Positions 20,173 to 28,988 of a stretch of DNA of 64,000 bases are shown here, in pieces. The DNA is from Pantoea endophytica. GTDB taxonomy: Bacteria; Pseudomonadota; Gammaproteobacteria; Enterobacterales; Enterobacteriaceae. Location: assembly GCF_002858935.1 (NCBI RefSeq), contig NZ_PJRT01000002.1, forward strand, positions 124,001-188,000. The letters run 5' to 3'. Within the stretch, counting starts at the first letter, position 1. Each line of letters begins with the position of its first letter. A program made the position numbers and the translations under genes. The notes beneath the pieces were generated by a model, which had not been told where the DNA came from, made no database searches, and saw only the letters and a program-made list of their open reading frames with translations.

Positions 20173-21435
20173 TTAACGTAAGTTAACCAGGGTGTTAAGA
20201 ATCTGGTCCTGAGTTTTGATGGTCTGGCTGTTGGCCTGATAGTTACGCTGCGCAACGATCATGTTCACCAGCTCTTTGCTCATATCGACGTTGGACGCTT
20301 CCAGCGCACCTGAAGTCAGGTTGCCGTAAGTACCGGTGCCTGCCAGACCAGTGGCGGCCTGACCTGATGAGCTGGTGGCAGACCAGACGTTGTCACCTTC
20401 AGACTTCAGACCTTCCGGGTTAGAGAAACTCGACAAGACAATTTGTCCCAGAAGTTGGGTTTTCTGGTTGGAGTAGGTGCCAGTAATGGTGCCGTCATCA
20501 TTGATGGTGTAGCTGGTGAGATCGCCAGGCTGATAACCGTCTTGCGTTGGGTTACCAAAAGTGGTCGCACCGGTGTTTTGCTGCAGGCTACCCAACATGC
20601 TCAGGCTGATATTCATGCCATTCGCCCCGTTGGTGCCGTCCACAACCAGGTTTGCCAGGGAAGCGCTGGTGTCAGCAACACCCGCTGCAGTGATTTTCCC
20701 CACCTGCGTCAGCTTACCGTTAGCATCAAATTGCATCTGATAACCCAGGTTGTCACCGCCCAAAGTATTACCAACTTCATTACCGGTGGTGGAGTCAACC
20801 ATGTGCACGGTCCAGGTGTTATCCGCCGTTTTGATGTAGTACATGTCTAACTGGTGATCGTTACCCTGCGTGTCGTACACCGTCATGGTGGTTTTCGCGT
20901 TGTAGCTATCAACGTTGGACTTATCAAACGGGGTGACGGTCGGGGTGGTGCTGGTGGAGTTCAGGTTGGCAACCTGGGTAGCAGTTGTTGTTGCACGTGC
21001 CCCCATCTGCGTGGTTGGAATACTCAGCGCCACTGGGTTGGCACCGGTCTGAATGGTTGGTGGTGTACCGCTGGCCGGATAGCCGGTGACGTTCAGACCC
21101 TGGGTGTTCACCAGGTTACGGTTGGCATCCAGCGTGAACTGGCCGTTACGGGAATAGAACACACCGCCGCTGGCGTCGGTCATGCGGAAGAAACCGTTGC
21201 CGCTCAGTGCCACATCCAGTCCACGACTGGTTGACGTCGTACTTCCATCACCAAAGTCCTGAATGACGGCGGCAACTTTGGTACCCAAACCCACGTTAGA
21301 GCCGGCAAACATATCGGCAAAAGCAATGGTGCTGGATTTAAAACCGGCTGTGGCGGAGTTGGCGATGTTGTTACCAATCACATCCAGATTGCTGGAGGCA
21401 GCATTGAGGCCGCTCACCGCTTGTGAAAAAGACAT
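20173..21435 (-). CDS. flgE: Flagellar hook protein FlgE
   Basis: FlgE polymerises to the curved hook, whose length is set with FliK. The 420-aa protein has the N-terminal MSFSQAVSGLNAASSN and IGNNIANSATAGFKSS motif, a long variable Thr/Ser/Gly-rich middle exposed on the hook surface, and the C-terminal MIVAQRNYQANSQTIKTQD. It is preceded by flgD with a 25-bp gap. Confidence 0.98.
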   Translation of the reverse strand: MSFSQAVSGLNAASSNLDVIGNNIANSATAGFKSSTIAFADMFAGSNVGLGTKVAAVIQDFGDGSTTSTSRGLDVALSGNGFFRMTDASGGVFYSRNGQFTLDANRNLVNTQGLNVTGYPASGTPPTIQTGANPVALSIPTTQMGARATTTATQVANLNSTSTTPTVTPFDKSNVDSYNAKTTMTVYDTQGNDHQLDMYYIKTADNTWTVHMVDSTTGNEVGNTLGGDNLGYQMQFDANGKLTQVGKITAAGVADTSASLANLVVDGTNGANGMNISLSMLGSLQQNTGATTFGNPTQDGYQPGDLTSYTINDDGTITGTYSNQKTQLLGQIVLSSFSNPEGLKSEGDNVWSATSSSGQAATGLAGTGTYGNLTSGALEASNVDMSKELVNMIVAQRNYQANSQTIKTQDQILNTLVNLR

Positions 21436-21460
21436 GTAATCTCTCCTGCTAAAAGGTTAA

Positions 21461-22132
21461 TCAGAGAATCTGACGAATTTCATCGAGGGTTGCGGAGCCC
21501 ATGGTGCCGAGATCCAGTTTTGTGGTGCCATCAGTGGTGCTGACGCCATTGACGTAGGCATAGTTCAGCGGCTGCGCCACCAGTTGCGTGCTGCCATTGC
21601 TGGCGGCCAGCGAAACAGAATATTTGCCATCCGCGGCGGTAGAACCGTCATCCAGCTTGCCGTCCCACGAGAAGGTGTGGACGCCAGAGCTCAGTTTGCC
21701 GAGGTCAATGGTGCGGACCGTGGCGCCGTTACTGTCTTTAATCGTGACACTGGTGGCCGTGGACGCTGTCGCCAGCTCAATGCCAAACGGCGTAGTCGTA
21801 CCGCTGCCCACCAATATCTGCGAACCATTGACCATCACACCGTGACCAATCAGCGTTGAACTCTGCAGCGACTGGCTGGTAGTGATCTGGCCAGAGATGG
21901 ATCCCAGCGTGGTATTCAGCTTTTCAATACCGCTCAGGGTGTTGATCTGTGCCAACTGCGTGGTGAGCTGGCTGTTATCCATAGGATTAGTGGGATCCTG
22001 GTTTTTCAGCTGCGCCACCAGCATGTTCAGGAACTGATTCTGCAGGTCGGCGGAAGAGTTACCGCTCGAAGCGCTACTGGAGGTCAGTACCGTTGGGTCC
22101 AGACTGTCTTTAATTCCTACTGCTACGCTCAT
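21461..22132 (-). CDS. flgD: Flagellar hook cap protein FlgD
   Basis: FlgD caps the growing hook and is replaced by FlgK on completion. The 223-aa protein has the conserved N-terminal FLNMLVAQLKNQDPTNPMDN segment near residue 33, followed by a tudor/FnIII-like beta-rich C-terminal half (FSWDGKLDDGSTAADGKY). It lies 12 bp after flgC. Confidence 0.97.
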   Translation of the reverse strand: MSVAVGIKDSLDPTVLTSSSASSGNSSADLQNQFLNMLVAQLKNQDPTNPMDNSQLTTQLAQINTLSGIEKLNTTLGSISGQITTSQSLQSSTLIGHGVMVNGSQILVGSGTTTPFGIELATASTATSVTIKDSNGATVRTIDLGKLSSGVHTFSWDGKLDDGSTAADGKYSVSLAASNGSTQLVAQPLNYAYVNGVSTTDGTTKLDLGTMGSATLDEIRQIL

Positions 22133-22144
22133 ATTCGTTCTCCG

Positions 22145-22549
22145 TTACTGACCGATAGTGAGAGTTTTCATCATCATTGACTTCACCGTGTTCAGCACTT
22201 CAACGTTGGCCTGGTAGCTGCGCGACGCGGACATGGTGTTAACGGTTTCGGACACCACATCAACGTTTGGCATCTTGACGTAGCCCTTCTGATCCGCCAG
22301 CGGATTGCCCGGGTCGTACACCAGTTTTGCCGGGGTAGGATCGTTCACCACGCCAGCGACCTTCACGCCGCCGGTGGCTGCACCTTGTGCGGCGTCGGTC
22401 TGGAAAATCACCTGCTTCGCCACGTAAGGCTGGCCATCTGGGCCGGTCACGCTGTCGGCGTTGGCCAGGTTACTGGCACTGACGTTGAGGCGCTGTGATT
22501 GCGCTGTCATCGCAGAACCGGCGATATCAAAGATATTCAGCAATGCCAT
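22145..22549 (-). CDS. flgC: Flagellar proximal rod protein FlgC
   Basis: FlgC is a proximal rod subunit. The 134-aa protein begins [17 protein letters not shown], with [14 protein letters not shown] near residue 24 and the C-terminal [20 protein letters not shown] coiled segment. It starts 2 bp after the flgB stop, so the pair is tightly coupled. Confidence 0.98.
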   Translation of the reverse strand: MALLNIFDIAGSAMTAQSQRLNVSASNLANADSVTGPDGQPYVAKQVIFQTDAAQGAATGGVKVAGVVNDPTPAKLVYDPGNPLADQKGYVKMPNVDVVSETVNTMSASRSYQANVEVLNTVKSMMMKTLTIGQ

Positions 22550-22551
22550 GC

Positions 22552-22965
22552 TTATTGCCCCTGCAGAACGCTCATCATGCCTTTGATCTGGCTACTGATG
22601 AGGGTGAGATCGGTTTGGTATTTCAGGCTGTTATCAGCAAACTGCGTACGTTCGCGATCCATATCCACGGTGTTGCCATCCGCGGCGGGTTGATCGGGAA
22701 TGCGGTACAGCAGATCCAGTGACGGCTGAGAGTTGGTTTGCGCTTCAATGTGGCGTGAGGACGTCACATTCAGCGCCAGACTGCTGCCTTCGGCGCGACC
22801 GTTTTGCATCACCTTGCTCAGCTGGCTGGCAAAGTCGATATCCCGCGCCTGGTAGCCCGGGGTATCGGCGTTGGCAATGTTTGACGCCAGGATTTCCTGA
22901 CGCTGAGCACGTAGGTTTAACGCTTCAGTACCAAATCGCAGCGCGGCATCGAGTTTGTCGAGCAT
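22552..22965 (-). CDS. flgB: Flagellar proximal rod protein FlgB
   Basis: FlgB is the first gene of the flgBCDEFGHIJ operon and a proximal rod subunit. I start it at [12 protein letters not shown] (137 aa): the strong ribosome site GGAGGAAG lies just before this ATG, and E. coli FlgB starts at the same place. The frame stays open 33 codons further upstream, through a stretch rich in hydrophobic codons that looks non-coding. It is divergent from flgA, with 153 bp between them that should hold the FlhDC-dependent class 2 promoters. Confidence 0.95.
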   Translation of the reverse strand: MLDKLDAALRFGTEALNLRAQRQEILASNIANADTPGYQARDIDFASQLSKVMQNGRAEGSSLALNVTSSRHIEAQTNSQPSLDLLYRIPDQPAADGNTVDMDRERTQFADNSLKYQTDLTLISSQIKGMMSVLQGQ

Positions 22966-23118
22966 GCTTCCTCCGCGAATGAGAATTTCGAGCTGACAGC
23001 TTAAGTGGACAAATGCAAGGGTGATCGTCTGAATAGCAGCAAAAATGACGGCTATTTTTGACATTGATTTTTTTGCGCGAGGCGTAGACTCAGTGCCATC
23101 TTCTCGTCAGGAGGCGTT

Positions 23119-23778
23119 ATGCGCAGATATTCCACCTTGCTAGCCACACTTTTGCTGGCACTGGCGCTACCCAGCTCTGCTGCGGACCTTACCGCGCAGT
23201 TGACCCAATTTTTTAAAGCGCGCGACCCACAACATGCCGCGGGCATGACGGTGGTGGTGCGTACGCCACAGGCGCAGTGGCCAAACTGCGAAACCCCTGA
23301 ACTGCAGCTACCGGGCAATAGCCGTCAGTGGGGCAACATCAGCATCGCCGCCAACTGCGACCAAAATCGTCGTTTCCTGCAGGTTCAGGTGCAGGTCACC
23401 GGGCAATATCTGGTGGCGAGCCGTCAGGTGGCGCGCGGCAGCAATCTCAGCCCGACGGACGTGCGTCTGGCAACCGGACGTCTCGATGAACTGCCAGCAC
23501 GCGCATTGATGGACAGCAGCGGCGTCATCGATGCGATCGCACTACGCGATATCCCGCCAGGACAGCCGGTCACCGCCACCATGGTACGTCAGCCGTGGCG
23601 CGTGAAAGCCGGTCAAAATGTGATGGTAGTCGCCAGTGGAAACGGGTTTAATGCCAGCAGCGAAGGACGTGCGCTGAACAACGCCAGCGCGGCACAAATG
23701 GTGCGCGTGAGGATGGGAAATGGTCAGGTTGTCAGTGGTCGCGTCGACGCGGATGGGAATATTCTGATATCGCTATAA
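23119..23778 (+). CDS. flgA: Flagellar P-ring assembly chaperone FlgA
   Basis: FlgA is a periplasmic chaperone for P-ring (FlgI) assembly. The 219-aa precursor has a signal peptide ending ALPSSA (about residue 22). It has a C-terminal SAF-like region (VARGSNLSPTDVRLATG, then RDIPPGQPVTATMVRQPW) and the GxxInASSEGRALNNA-type tail common to FlgA. It is divergent from flgB and followed by the sigma-28 promoter of flgM. Confidence 0.96.
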   Translation: MRRYSTLLATLLLALALPSSAADLTAQLTQFFKARDPQHAAGMTVVVRTPQAQWPNCETPELQLPGNSRQWGNISIAANCDQNRRFLQVQVQVTGQYLVASRQVARGSNLSPTDVRLATGRLDELPARALMDSSGVIDAIALRDIPPGQPVTATMVRQPWRVKAGQNVMVVASGNGFNASSEGRALNNASAAQMVRVRMGNGQVVSGRVDADGNILISL

Positions 23779-23783
23779 AGCGT

Positions 23784-23810
23784 TAAAGAACCCTGTTGTT
23801 CTGCCGATAG
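23784..23810 (+). promoter_or_regulatory. Sigma-28 promoter of flgMN
   Basis: TAAA at 23784, 15 bases, GCCGATAG at 23803-23810. Spacing is ideal and one -10 base differs from GCCGATAA. It lies 73 bp before flgM and gives the known sigma-28 feedback on its own anti-sigma factor. Confidence 0.88.
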
Positions 23811-23883
23811 AGATATCAACAAAGACATTACCCTATGCTGACTCAGTTGGCTGACCCCCAACTGACCTTACAGGAGCCTTACC

Positions 23884-24189
23884 ATGAGCATCGACAGAAC
23901 GCAGCCTACGAATCCGGTTAGCACTGTTCAAACACGCGACAATAACGATAACAGCAGCAAAGTGCGTCAGAGCGCGACGCCCGCAGCCAGCACCACCAGC
24001 GAAAGCGGTGCGGAAGTGAAGTTGAGTACCGCGCAGGCGCAACTGATGCAGCCTGGCAGCAAAGATATTAATACAGCGCGCGTTGAGCAGCTGAAGACGG
24101 CCATTCGTAATGGCGAATTGAAAATGGATACCGGTAAGATCGCCGACGCGCTGATCGCCGATACCAAGGCGTATTTAGAGGGTAACTAA
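23884..24189 (+). CDS. flgM: Anti-sigma-28 factor FlgM
   Basis: FlgM binds and inhibits FliA until it is exported through the finished hook-basal body. The 101-aa protein has the disordered N-terminus typical of FlgM ([13 protein letters not shown]...) and the C-terminal sigma-binding helices ([43 protein letters not shown]). AGGAG precedes the ATG. It forms an operon with flgN after 5 bp. Confidence 0.97.
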   Translation: MSIDRTQPTNPVSTVQTRDNNDNSSKVRQSATPAASTTSESGAEVKLSTAQAQLMQPGSKDINTARVEQLKTAIRNGELKMDTGKIADALIADTKAYLEGN

Positions 24190-24194
24190 TCCCA

Positions 24195-24626
24195 ATGGAC
24201 CATCTGCTGATCACCTTAGACAAAATGCAGGACGTGCTGACATCCCTTGCGGTGGTAATGGATGAGGAACAACAGCAACTTTCTGCCGGCCAGATCAATG
24301 GCAACCTGCTGCAGCGTATTTCTGAAGATAAAAGCGCGCTGCTGACGACGTTGAATTATCTGGACGAGATGCGCCGCACCACCGAGAAAACGCTCGGCAC
24401 GCAGGCGCCCTATGGTGATCACAGCGATCGCGAAAGCCGCTGGATGCGTATTCAGCAGCACACGCGCCGCTTGCGCGATGCCAATACGCATAACGGGATT
24501 TTGTTGCAGCATCAAATCGGCTACACCAATGAAGCATTGGCGGTGTTGCGACCCCACCAAACCCAGGCGTTTTACGGCCCGGATGGTTTGGGTAAAGGTC
24601 AGGCGACGCTGAGTCGTAAAGGGTAG
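24195..24626 (+). CDS. flgN: Flagellar export chaperone FlgN
   Basis: FlgN is the cytoplasmic chaperone for the hook-filament junction proteins FlgK and FlgL. The 143-aa protein is almost wholly helical and heptad-rich. It ends with the flexible tail FYGPDGLGKGQATLSRKG, which in FlgN binds the substrates and export ATPase parts. It is directly coupled to flgM and followed by a terminator. Confidence 0.95.
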   Translation: MDHLLITLDKMQDVLTSLAVVMDEEQQQLSAGQINGNLLQRISEDKSALLTTLNYLDEMRRTTEKTLGTQAPYGDHSDRESRWMRIQQHTRRLRDANTHNGILLQHQIGYTNEALAVLRPHQTQAFYGPDGLGKGQATLSRKG

Positions 24627-24645
24627 AAAAAAGTGGGTTTGAAGA

Positions 24646-24677
24646 GGCTGCTATCTTTTGGGATGGCGGCCTTTTTG
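24646..24677 (+). terminator. flgMN terminator
   Basis: A 10-bp stem with two G-T pairs (24646-24655 with 24662-24671) is followed by five Ts. It lies 20 bases after the flgN stop. Confidence 0.8.
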
Positions 24678-24683
24678 TTGTGT

Positions 24684-24887
24684 GCGGGACCTACAGCATC
24701 TGCCGCTGCCGGGCGGTCCTCGCGCCGCTTACGCGGTACCTTCAGCTTCAACGTTGTGCCGACGTACCGTTCGGGATCGGGCTTCCTGCCCGGCCCGAAC
24801 TGAGCCCCGCATCCATGCGGGTCTCTCCTGGCCCACCGTTTACGCTTCAGCGCTGCGGATTGCCCTTACGCAGCGGCAGACGCTGCA
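24684..24887 (+). repeat. Structured dispersed repeat, copy A
   Basis: This roughly 204-bp intergenic element aligns end to end, with small gaps, to 51904-52110 (copy B). Hairpins conserved in both copies, in order: CCGC-TTAC-GCGG (24725-24736); CGGGC-TTCCT-GCCCG (24778-24792); CCCGCA-TCCA-TGCGGG (24806-24821); GCTGCG...CGCAGC (24852-24857 with 24869-24874). It fills the gap between the convergent flgN and murJ genes, and no protein is likely. On the minus strand it lies directly downstream of murJ, which has no other visible terminator. Confidence 0.8.
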
Positions 24888-24910
24888 TGTCCATTAAGAG
24901 AGTGCGGCCT

Positions 24911-26449
24911 TTAAACCAGCGTGCGTCGCGCGAAGTCGCGCGGGCGGAAGCCGAGCAGACCAAGCATCACAAAGTATGCGCCGCCGCCAATGGCGCAGAC
25001 CGCCGCCAGACGAATCAGGCGCCACCACATCTGCCCCTCTTCCCATGCCGGCATCACCTGCAGAATGCCAAACAGCGCTGCGGCCATTACCACTACGGCA
25101 ATCAGCAAACGGGTCAGGAAACTGAACCAGCCAGGCTGCGGCTGGAAGATATCCTGCTTACGCAGTTGCCAGTACAGCAGCGCAGCATTCAGGCAAGCGG
25201 CCAGACCGATCGACAGCGACAAACCGGCATGTTTGAGCGGGCCGATAAACGCCAGGTTCATCAGCTGCGTCACAATCAGTGTCACGATGGCAATTTTCAC
25301 CGGAGTTTTAATGTCCTGACGAGAATAGAAGCCGGGTGCCAGCACTTTCACCACGATCAGCCCCATCAAACCCACTGAATAGGCAATCAGCGCGCGCTGC
25401 GTCATCAGGGCATCAAACGCGGTGAACTTGCCGTACTGGAACAGCGCGACCGTCAGCGGCCCGGACAAAATGCCCAACGCCACCGCGCTCGGCAGCGCCA
25501 GCAGGAAGCAGAGGCGCAGGCCCCAATCCATCAACCGTGAATACTCTTCCTGATTACCGCTGGCAAAACTCTTCGCCAGCGAGGGCAGCAAAATGGTGCC
25601 CAGCGCCACGCCCAGCACGCCGGAAGGAAACTCCATCAGGCGATCGGCGTAGTACATCCACGAAACCGAACCGGAAACCAAAAAGGAGGCGAAAATGGTG
25701 TTGATGATCAGTGAAATCTGGCTCACCGACACGCCGAGTATCGCCGGCCCCATTTGACGCATTACGCGCCATACGCCCGCATCGCGCAGATTCAGACGTG
25801 GCAAAACCAGCATGCCAATCTTCTTCAGATGCGGCAACTGATAGAACAGCTGCAACACGCCGCCGACCACCACGGCCCACGCCAGCGCCATCACCGGCGG
25901 ATTAAAATGCGGCGCAGCGAAGACAGCAAAACCAATCATGCTGATGTTCAGCAGCGTCGGCGCAAACGCCGGCACGGAAAACCGGTTCCAGGTATTGAGG
26001 ATCGCGCCCGCCAGCGAGGCCAGCGAGATCAGCAAAATATAGGGAAAGGTGACGCGCAGCAGCGCGCTGGTTAAGGCAAATTTATCGGCGGTATCGGCAA
26101 AGCCTGGCGCCGTCACCACAATCACCCAGGGCGCAGCGATCATCCCTAACACGGTCACCACCGCCAGCACCAGCGTCAGTAATCCGGAGACGTAAGCGAC
26201 AAACACGCGCGTGGCATCTTCACCCTGCTTGCTTTTATATTCCGCGAGGATCGGCACGAACGCCTGAGAAAACGCGCCTTCAGCGAAGATACGGCGCAGC
26301 AGGTTCGGCAGTTTGAAGGCAACAAAGAAGGCATCGGTTGCCATTCCTGCGCCGAAAACGCGCGCCACAATGGCATCGCGGGCAAAGCCCAGTACGCGGG
26401 AAAACAAGGTCATCGAACTGACCGCAGCCAGCGATTTCAACAAATTCAT
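24911..26449 (-). CDS. murJ: Lipid II flippase MurJ
   Basis: MurJ (MviN) flips lipid II across the inner membrane for peptidoglycan synthesis. The 512-aa protein is a MOP-superfamily transporter with about 14 membrane segments. The N-terminal motif [19 protein letters not shown] and the central [18 protein letters not shown] match the family and include the essential Arg residues. It is preceded by yceM, 121 bp upstream on the same strand. The 3' end faces repeat copy A. Confidence 0.97.
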   Translation of the reverse strand: MNLLKSLAAVSSMTLFSRVLGFARDAIVARVFGAGMATDAFFVAFKLPNLLRRIFAEGAFSQAFVPILAEYKSKQGEDATRVFVAYVSGLLTLVLAVVTVLGMIAAPWVIVVTAPGFADTADKFALTSALLRVTFPYILLISLASLAGAILNTWNRFSVPAFAPTLLNISMIGFAVFAAPHFNPPVMALAWAVVVGGVLQLFYQLPHLKKIGMLVLPRLNLRDAGVWRVMRQMGPAILGVSVSQISLIINTIFASFLVSGSVSWMYYADRLMEFPSGVLGVALGTILLPSLAKSFASGNQEEYSRLMDWGLRLCFLLALPSAVALGILSGPLTVALFQYGKFTAFDALMTQRALIAYSVGLMGLIVVKVLAPGFYSRQDIKTPVKIAIVTLIVTQLMNLAFIGPLKHAGLSLSIGLAACLNAALLYWQLRKQDIFQPQPGWFSFLTRLLIAVVVMAAALFGILQVMPAWEEGQMWWRLIRLAAVCAIGGGAYFVMLGLLGFRPRDFARRTLV

Positions 26450-26570
26450 ATTGAGTGGCGCATCCTGAAAAGTGTCGGAGAAATGAGCGACTTAGCGCGG
26501 ACATCCCGTGATGTCCGGCGATAGTCTACTGCCACGGCGGGAAATGACCAGCATTGAGTGTTACAAGGAA

Positions 26571-27491
26571 TTATTCACGTTCGGCATCGCGCCACAATTT
26601 TTCCACCAGACGCTGCGCCGCCAGCGCCTGTTCGCCACTGGTTTCAGGCATCGTCTGATTTTCAACACACTGAATGAAATGGTGCGCTGCGCCGCTGAAA
26701 CCGCGCTGAGTAAGGTGGCTTTGCCACGCGGGCGGCACATCACGCACCATGCCGCCGCGGTTTTCCTGCTGCCAGTCGCGCATCTCGTTAATTTCGATGT
26801 AATCACCGTCGCAGATGGCGCTGACGACTTCGCGTTGCGTCCCGGCGCGACGATGCATGCTGGTGGTGATTTGCAGCGATCCGGCGGAGAAATGGTGTTC
26901 GGCGTACAGCATCGCGCCATCATCATTGGTCTCAATGTGCCCTAACTCGCGCGTCAGGCTGCCGCCCGCCAGCCACAGCGCGGTGTCCACCACGTGCAGA
27001 TAATCGTCCAGCAGGGTAAAACGCAAATCCTGTGGACCCACGCTATCCGCGCGGTGCTTTTCAATGCGCAGCGAGGCGGCGCGTGACATGTCACTTTTCA
27101 GCTGCTGATAACGCGGCGCAAAGCGGCGGTTAAATGCCACCATCAGCTTGCGCTTCTGCTTGTCCGCCAGCGCCACCAGCGCTTCGGCCTGTTGCAGCGT
27201 TTCGGCTAACGGTTTATCGACGCACACATCTTTGCCCGCCAGCAGCAGCGCTTTAACCACTTCGTAATGGCTGGCGGTGCTGCTGTGAACAAACACCGCA
27301 TCACTGGCGGCGGCCAGCGCATCCAGTTGACCAAAATAAGGTATGCGATAGCTATCGCAGATCGGTTGCGCCTTTGCCTGATTGGGCGAAAACGCACCCG
27401 CTAATTGCCAGCCGCTGGCTTGCGATAAAACCGGCAGCCATGCTTTCTGCGCGATACCGCCCAATCCTACAATGCCAATACGCAATGTCAT
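26571..27491 (-). CDS. yceM: Gfo/Idh/MocA-family oxidoreductase YceM
   Basis: A 306-aa NAD(P)-dependent dehydrogenase-like protein (YceM/MviM) with the Rossmann motif GIVGLGGIAQKAW at residues 5-17 and the CVDKPLAE segment around residue 93, which carries the conserved Lys of the family. The substrate is unknown. I start it at MTLRIGIVGLGG; the upstream open frame overlaps yceH and is not supported. It begins 1 bp after the yceH stop and lies next to murJ, the usual order. Confidence 0.93.
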   Translation of the reverse strand: MTLRIGIVGLGGIAQKAWLPVLSQASGWQLAGAFSPNQAKAQPICDSYRIPYFGQLDALAAASDAVFVHSSTASHYEVVKALLLAGKDVCVDKPLAETLQQAEALVALADKQKRKLMVAFNRRFAPRYQQLKSDMSRAASLRIEKHRADSVGPQDLRFTLLDDYLHVVDTALWLAGGSLTRELGHIETNDDGAMLYAEHHFSAGSLQITTSMHRRAGTQREVVSAICDGDYIEINEMRDWQQENRGGMVRDVPPAWQSHLTQRGFSGAAHHFIQCVENQTMPETSGEQALAAQRLVEKLWRDAERE

Positions 27492-27492
27492 A

Positions 27493-28134
27493 TTAGTGCT
27501 CCTTTTGCAGCAGCTGTTGCAGTTGCGACTGCAACTCAGCAACCGTTTCTTCAAGTTGCGCGACACGCGCGGTTAAATCGCCGTTGTCACTGACGCTTTC
27601 TGCGCTGGCCGCGTCTTCCTCTACTTCGCCACCAAAAAGATGCATATAGCGGCTTTCACGTTTGCCCGGTTCGCGCGCCAGTCGCACCACCATTGGGCCA
27701 TCCTCGCGCGTGCTTAAACCGATAAGCGTCTGCTCGACTTCATTCATATCGCTGAATTCATGCAGACGACCGCTGCGGGTGCGCAGTTCGCCCGGCGTCT
27801 GTGCACCGCGCAGGAACAGCAGCGTCAGCACGGCGACTTCAGCGCTATTCAACTGCAGATTGCCGAAAGCGGAATTGCAGAAGCGCTGTTCATACTTGCT
27901 GACGCGTTGACCGAAGCCGTTATTGGCGGTCACCAGATGCTTTTTCACCAGCTCATCAAGCTGCGCTTGCACCTCCATCTCGCTGAGATTGAGCACCGGT
28001 TCGCGGTTAGATTTCTGATTACAGGCGGTGACAACGCCATTAAGGGAGAGCGGATATTGATCCGGCGTGGTGACCTGCTTCTCCAGCAGGCATCCAATCA
28101 CGCGCAATGCCTGCGCGGATAAGGCCATTTTCAT
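27493..28134 (-). CDS. yceH: YceH family protein (UPF0502/DUF480)
   Basis: A 213-aa protein of the YceH family, found next to yceM and rimJ in Enterobacterales. The conserved parts are [20 protein letters not shown] near the N-terminus, which looks like winged-helix DNA-binding folds, and [16 protein letters not shown]. The C-terminus is a short coiled coil ([16 protein letters not shown]). The molecular function is not established. Confidence 0.92.
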   Translation of the reverse strand: MKMALSAQALRVIGCLLEKQVTTPDQYPLSLNGVVTACNQKSNREPVLNLSEMEVQAQLDELVKKHLVTANNGFGQRVSKYEQRFCNSAFGNLQLNSAEVAVLTLLFLRGAQTPGELRTRSGRLHEFSDMNEVEQTLIGLSTREDGPMVVRLAREPGKRESRYMHLFGGEVEEDAASAESVSDNGDLTARVAQLEETVAELQSQLQQLLQKEH

Positions 28135-28149
28135 TGAGGTGATCCCTTA

Positions 28150-28743
28150 TTATTGTCCACGACGATCCGGGGTCCACTCCCGGCAGGTCAACGCGGTGAG
28201 TACATGATCCTGCCAGCGCCCATCGATCAGCAAGTAATCTTTGGCGTAACCCTCTTTTTCAAAACCAAGACGCGCCAGCAGATCGCCACTGCGCTGATTG
28301 TGCGGCATATAATTAGCCATTATGCGGTGAATACGTTGCTGGCGTTGCATATAGCGAAGGGTGGTAGTGAGCGCTTCAAACATCAGTCCCTGACCTTGCC
28401 ACTTCTCGCCCAGTGAATAGCCGAGATAGCAGGCGTGAAACGATCCGCGCAGCACGTTGCTGTAATTCGCCACACCACGCACTTCGGTCTCTTCCGGGTC
28501 CATCAGCACAAAATAGTAGGCTGAGCCCTGTTTATGCATGTCGGCGATCAGTCCGAGGCGCGCTTGCCAGCCCGAAGGATAACAATGGCTCTCGTCGCGC
28601 ACCGGTTCCCACGGCTTGAGAAACGCACGATTTTCAGCGTAATAATCCGCTAATCGCCAGGCATCGCGTTCGTGTACTAAACGCACCACTAAGCGATCGG
28701 TAGTGAGGCGCACGCGTGGGCCAGCAGAACGATAGCCAAACAT
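28150..28743 (-). CDS. rimJ: Ribosomal protein S5 N-alanine acetyltransferase
   Basis: RimJ is a GNAT acetyltransferase acting on the N-terminal alanine of ribosomal protein S5. The protein (197 aa from this start) matches the E. coli sequence almost throughout, with the acetyl-CoA loop in [13 protein letters not shown] and [29 protein letters not shown]. Two ATGs stand in tandem; I choose the second because E. coli RimJ starts MFGYRS and AGGAG is better spaced for it. It lies 15 bp before yceH. A 37-codon frame ends in its start (see next entry). Confidence 0.95.
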   Translation of the reverse strand: MFGYRSAGPRVRLTTDRLVVRLVHERDAWRLADYYAENRAFLKPWEPVRDESHCYPSGWQARLGLIADMHKQGSAYYFVLMDPEETEVRGVANYSNVLRGSFHACYLGYSLGEKWQGQGLMFEALTTTLRYMQRQQRIHRIMANYMPHNQRSGDLLARLGFEKEGYAKDYLLIDGRWQDHVLTALTCREWTPDRRGQ

Positions 28744-28856
28744 CATGACTCCTGAAATCCATAACTTAAGAAAGATGTACGCCAGCGGCGATACTTCTCA
28801 CTATAACCGTCACCCAGCTTGCGGTAAAACCCTTGAACGCGTTCCTCAGGATTCAT
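28743..28856 (-). CDS. Possible 37-aa small protein coupled to rimJ
   Basis: The frame reads [20 protein letters not shown] and ends SYGFQES, with an in-frame stop just upstream of its ATG. Its TGA overlaps the rimJ ATG as TGATG, an arrangement typical of translational coupling, and the rimJ ribosome site AGGAG lies in its last codons. The composition (basic, aromatic, no rare-codon cluster) is protein-like. Its own ribosome site is weak. I do not recognise it; it could be a leader peptide or a random open frame. Confidence 0.4.
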   Translation of the reverse strand: MNPEERVQGFYRKLGDGYSEKYRRWRTSFLSYGFQES

Positions 28857-28943
28857 CCTGATTTAGGATTAATATTTCTGCGGATTCGATGAAAAAATAT
28901 CATCCTGAGAAAGCTGTTTTTCGCCGCTGTGCAGGCGGAAAAT

Positions 28944-28957
28944 AGACCAATTGGTCT
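28944..28957. promoter_or_regulatory. Perfect 14-bp palindrome upstream of mdtH
   Basis: AGACCAATTGGTCT, 31 bp before the mdtH ATG. A perfect palindrome with AGACC/GGTCT arms at this place looks like an operator for a dimeric repressor, for instance of the TetR family, as is common for drug-efflux genes. No regulator gene is adjacent. Confidence 0.5.
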
Positions 28958-28988
28958 CTTATCTCCTCTCATTTGCTCAGGAATTAGC

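Noticed and set aside
24684..24910. A coding gene in the flgN-murJ gap
   Set aside because: Open frames here are short, differ between the two repeat copies and lack ribosome sites; the conserved signal is hairpins, not codons.
26078..26093. GCCGATAA-type sigma-28 -10 box inside murJ
   Set aside because: No TAAA box at the right distance and it lies in coding sequence.
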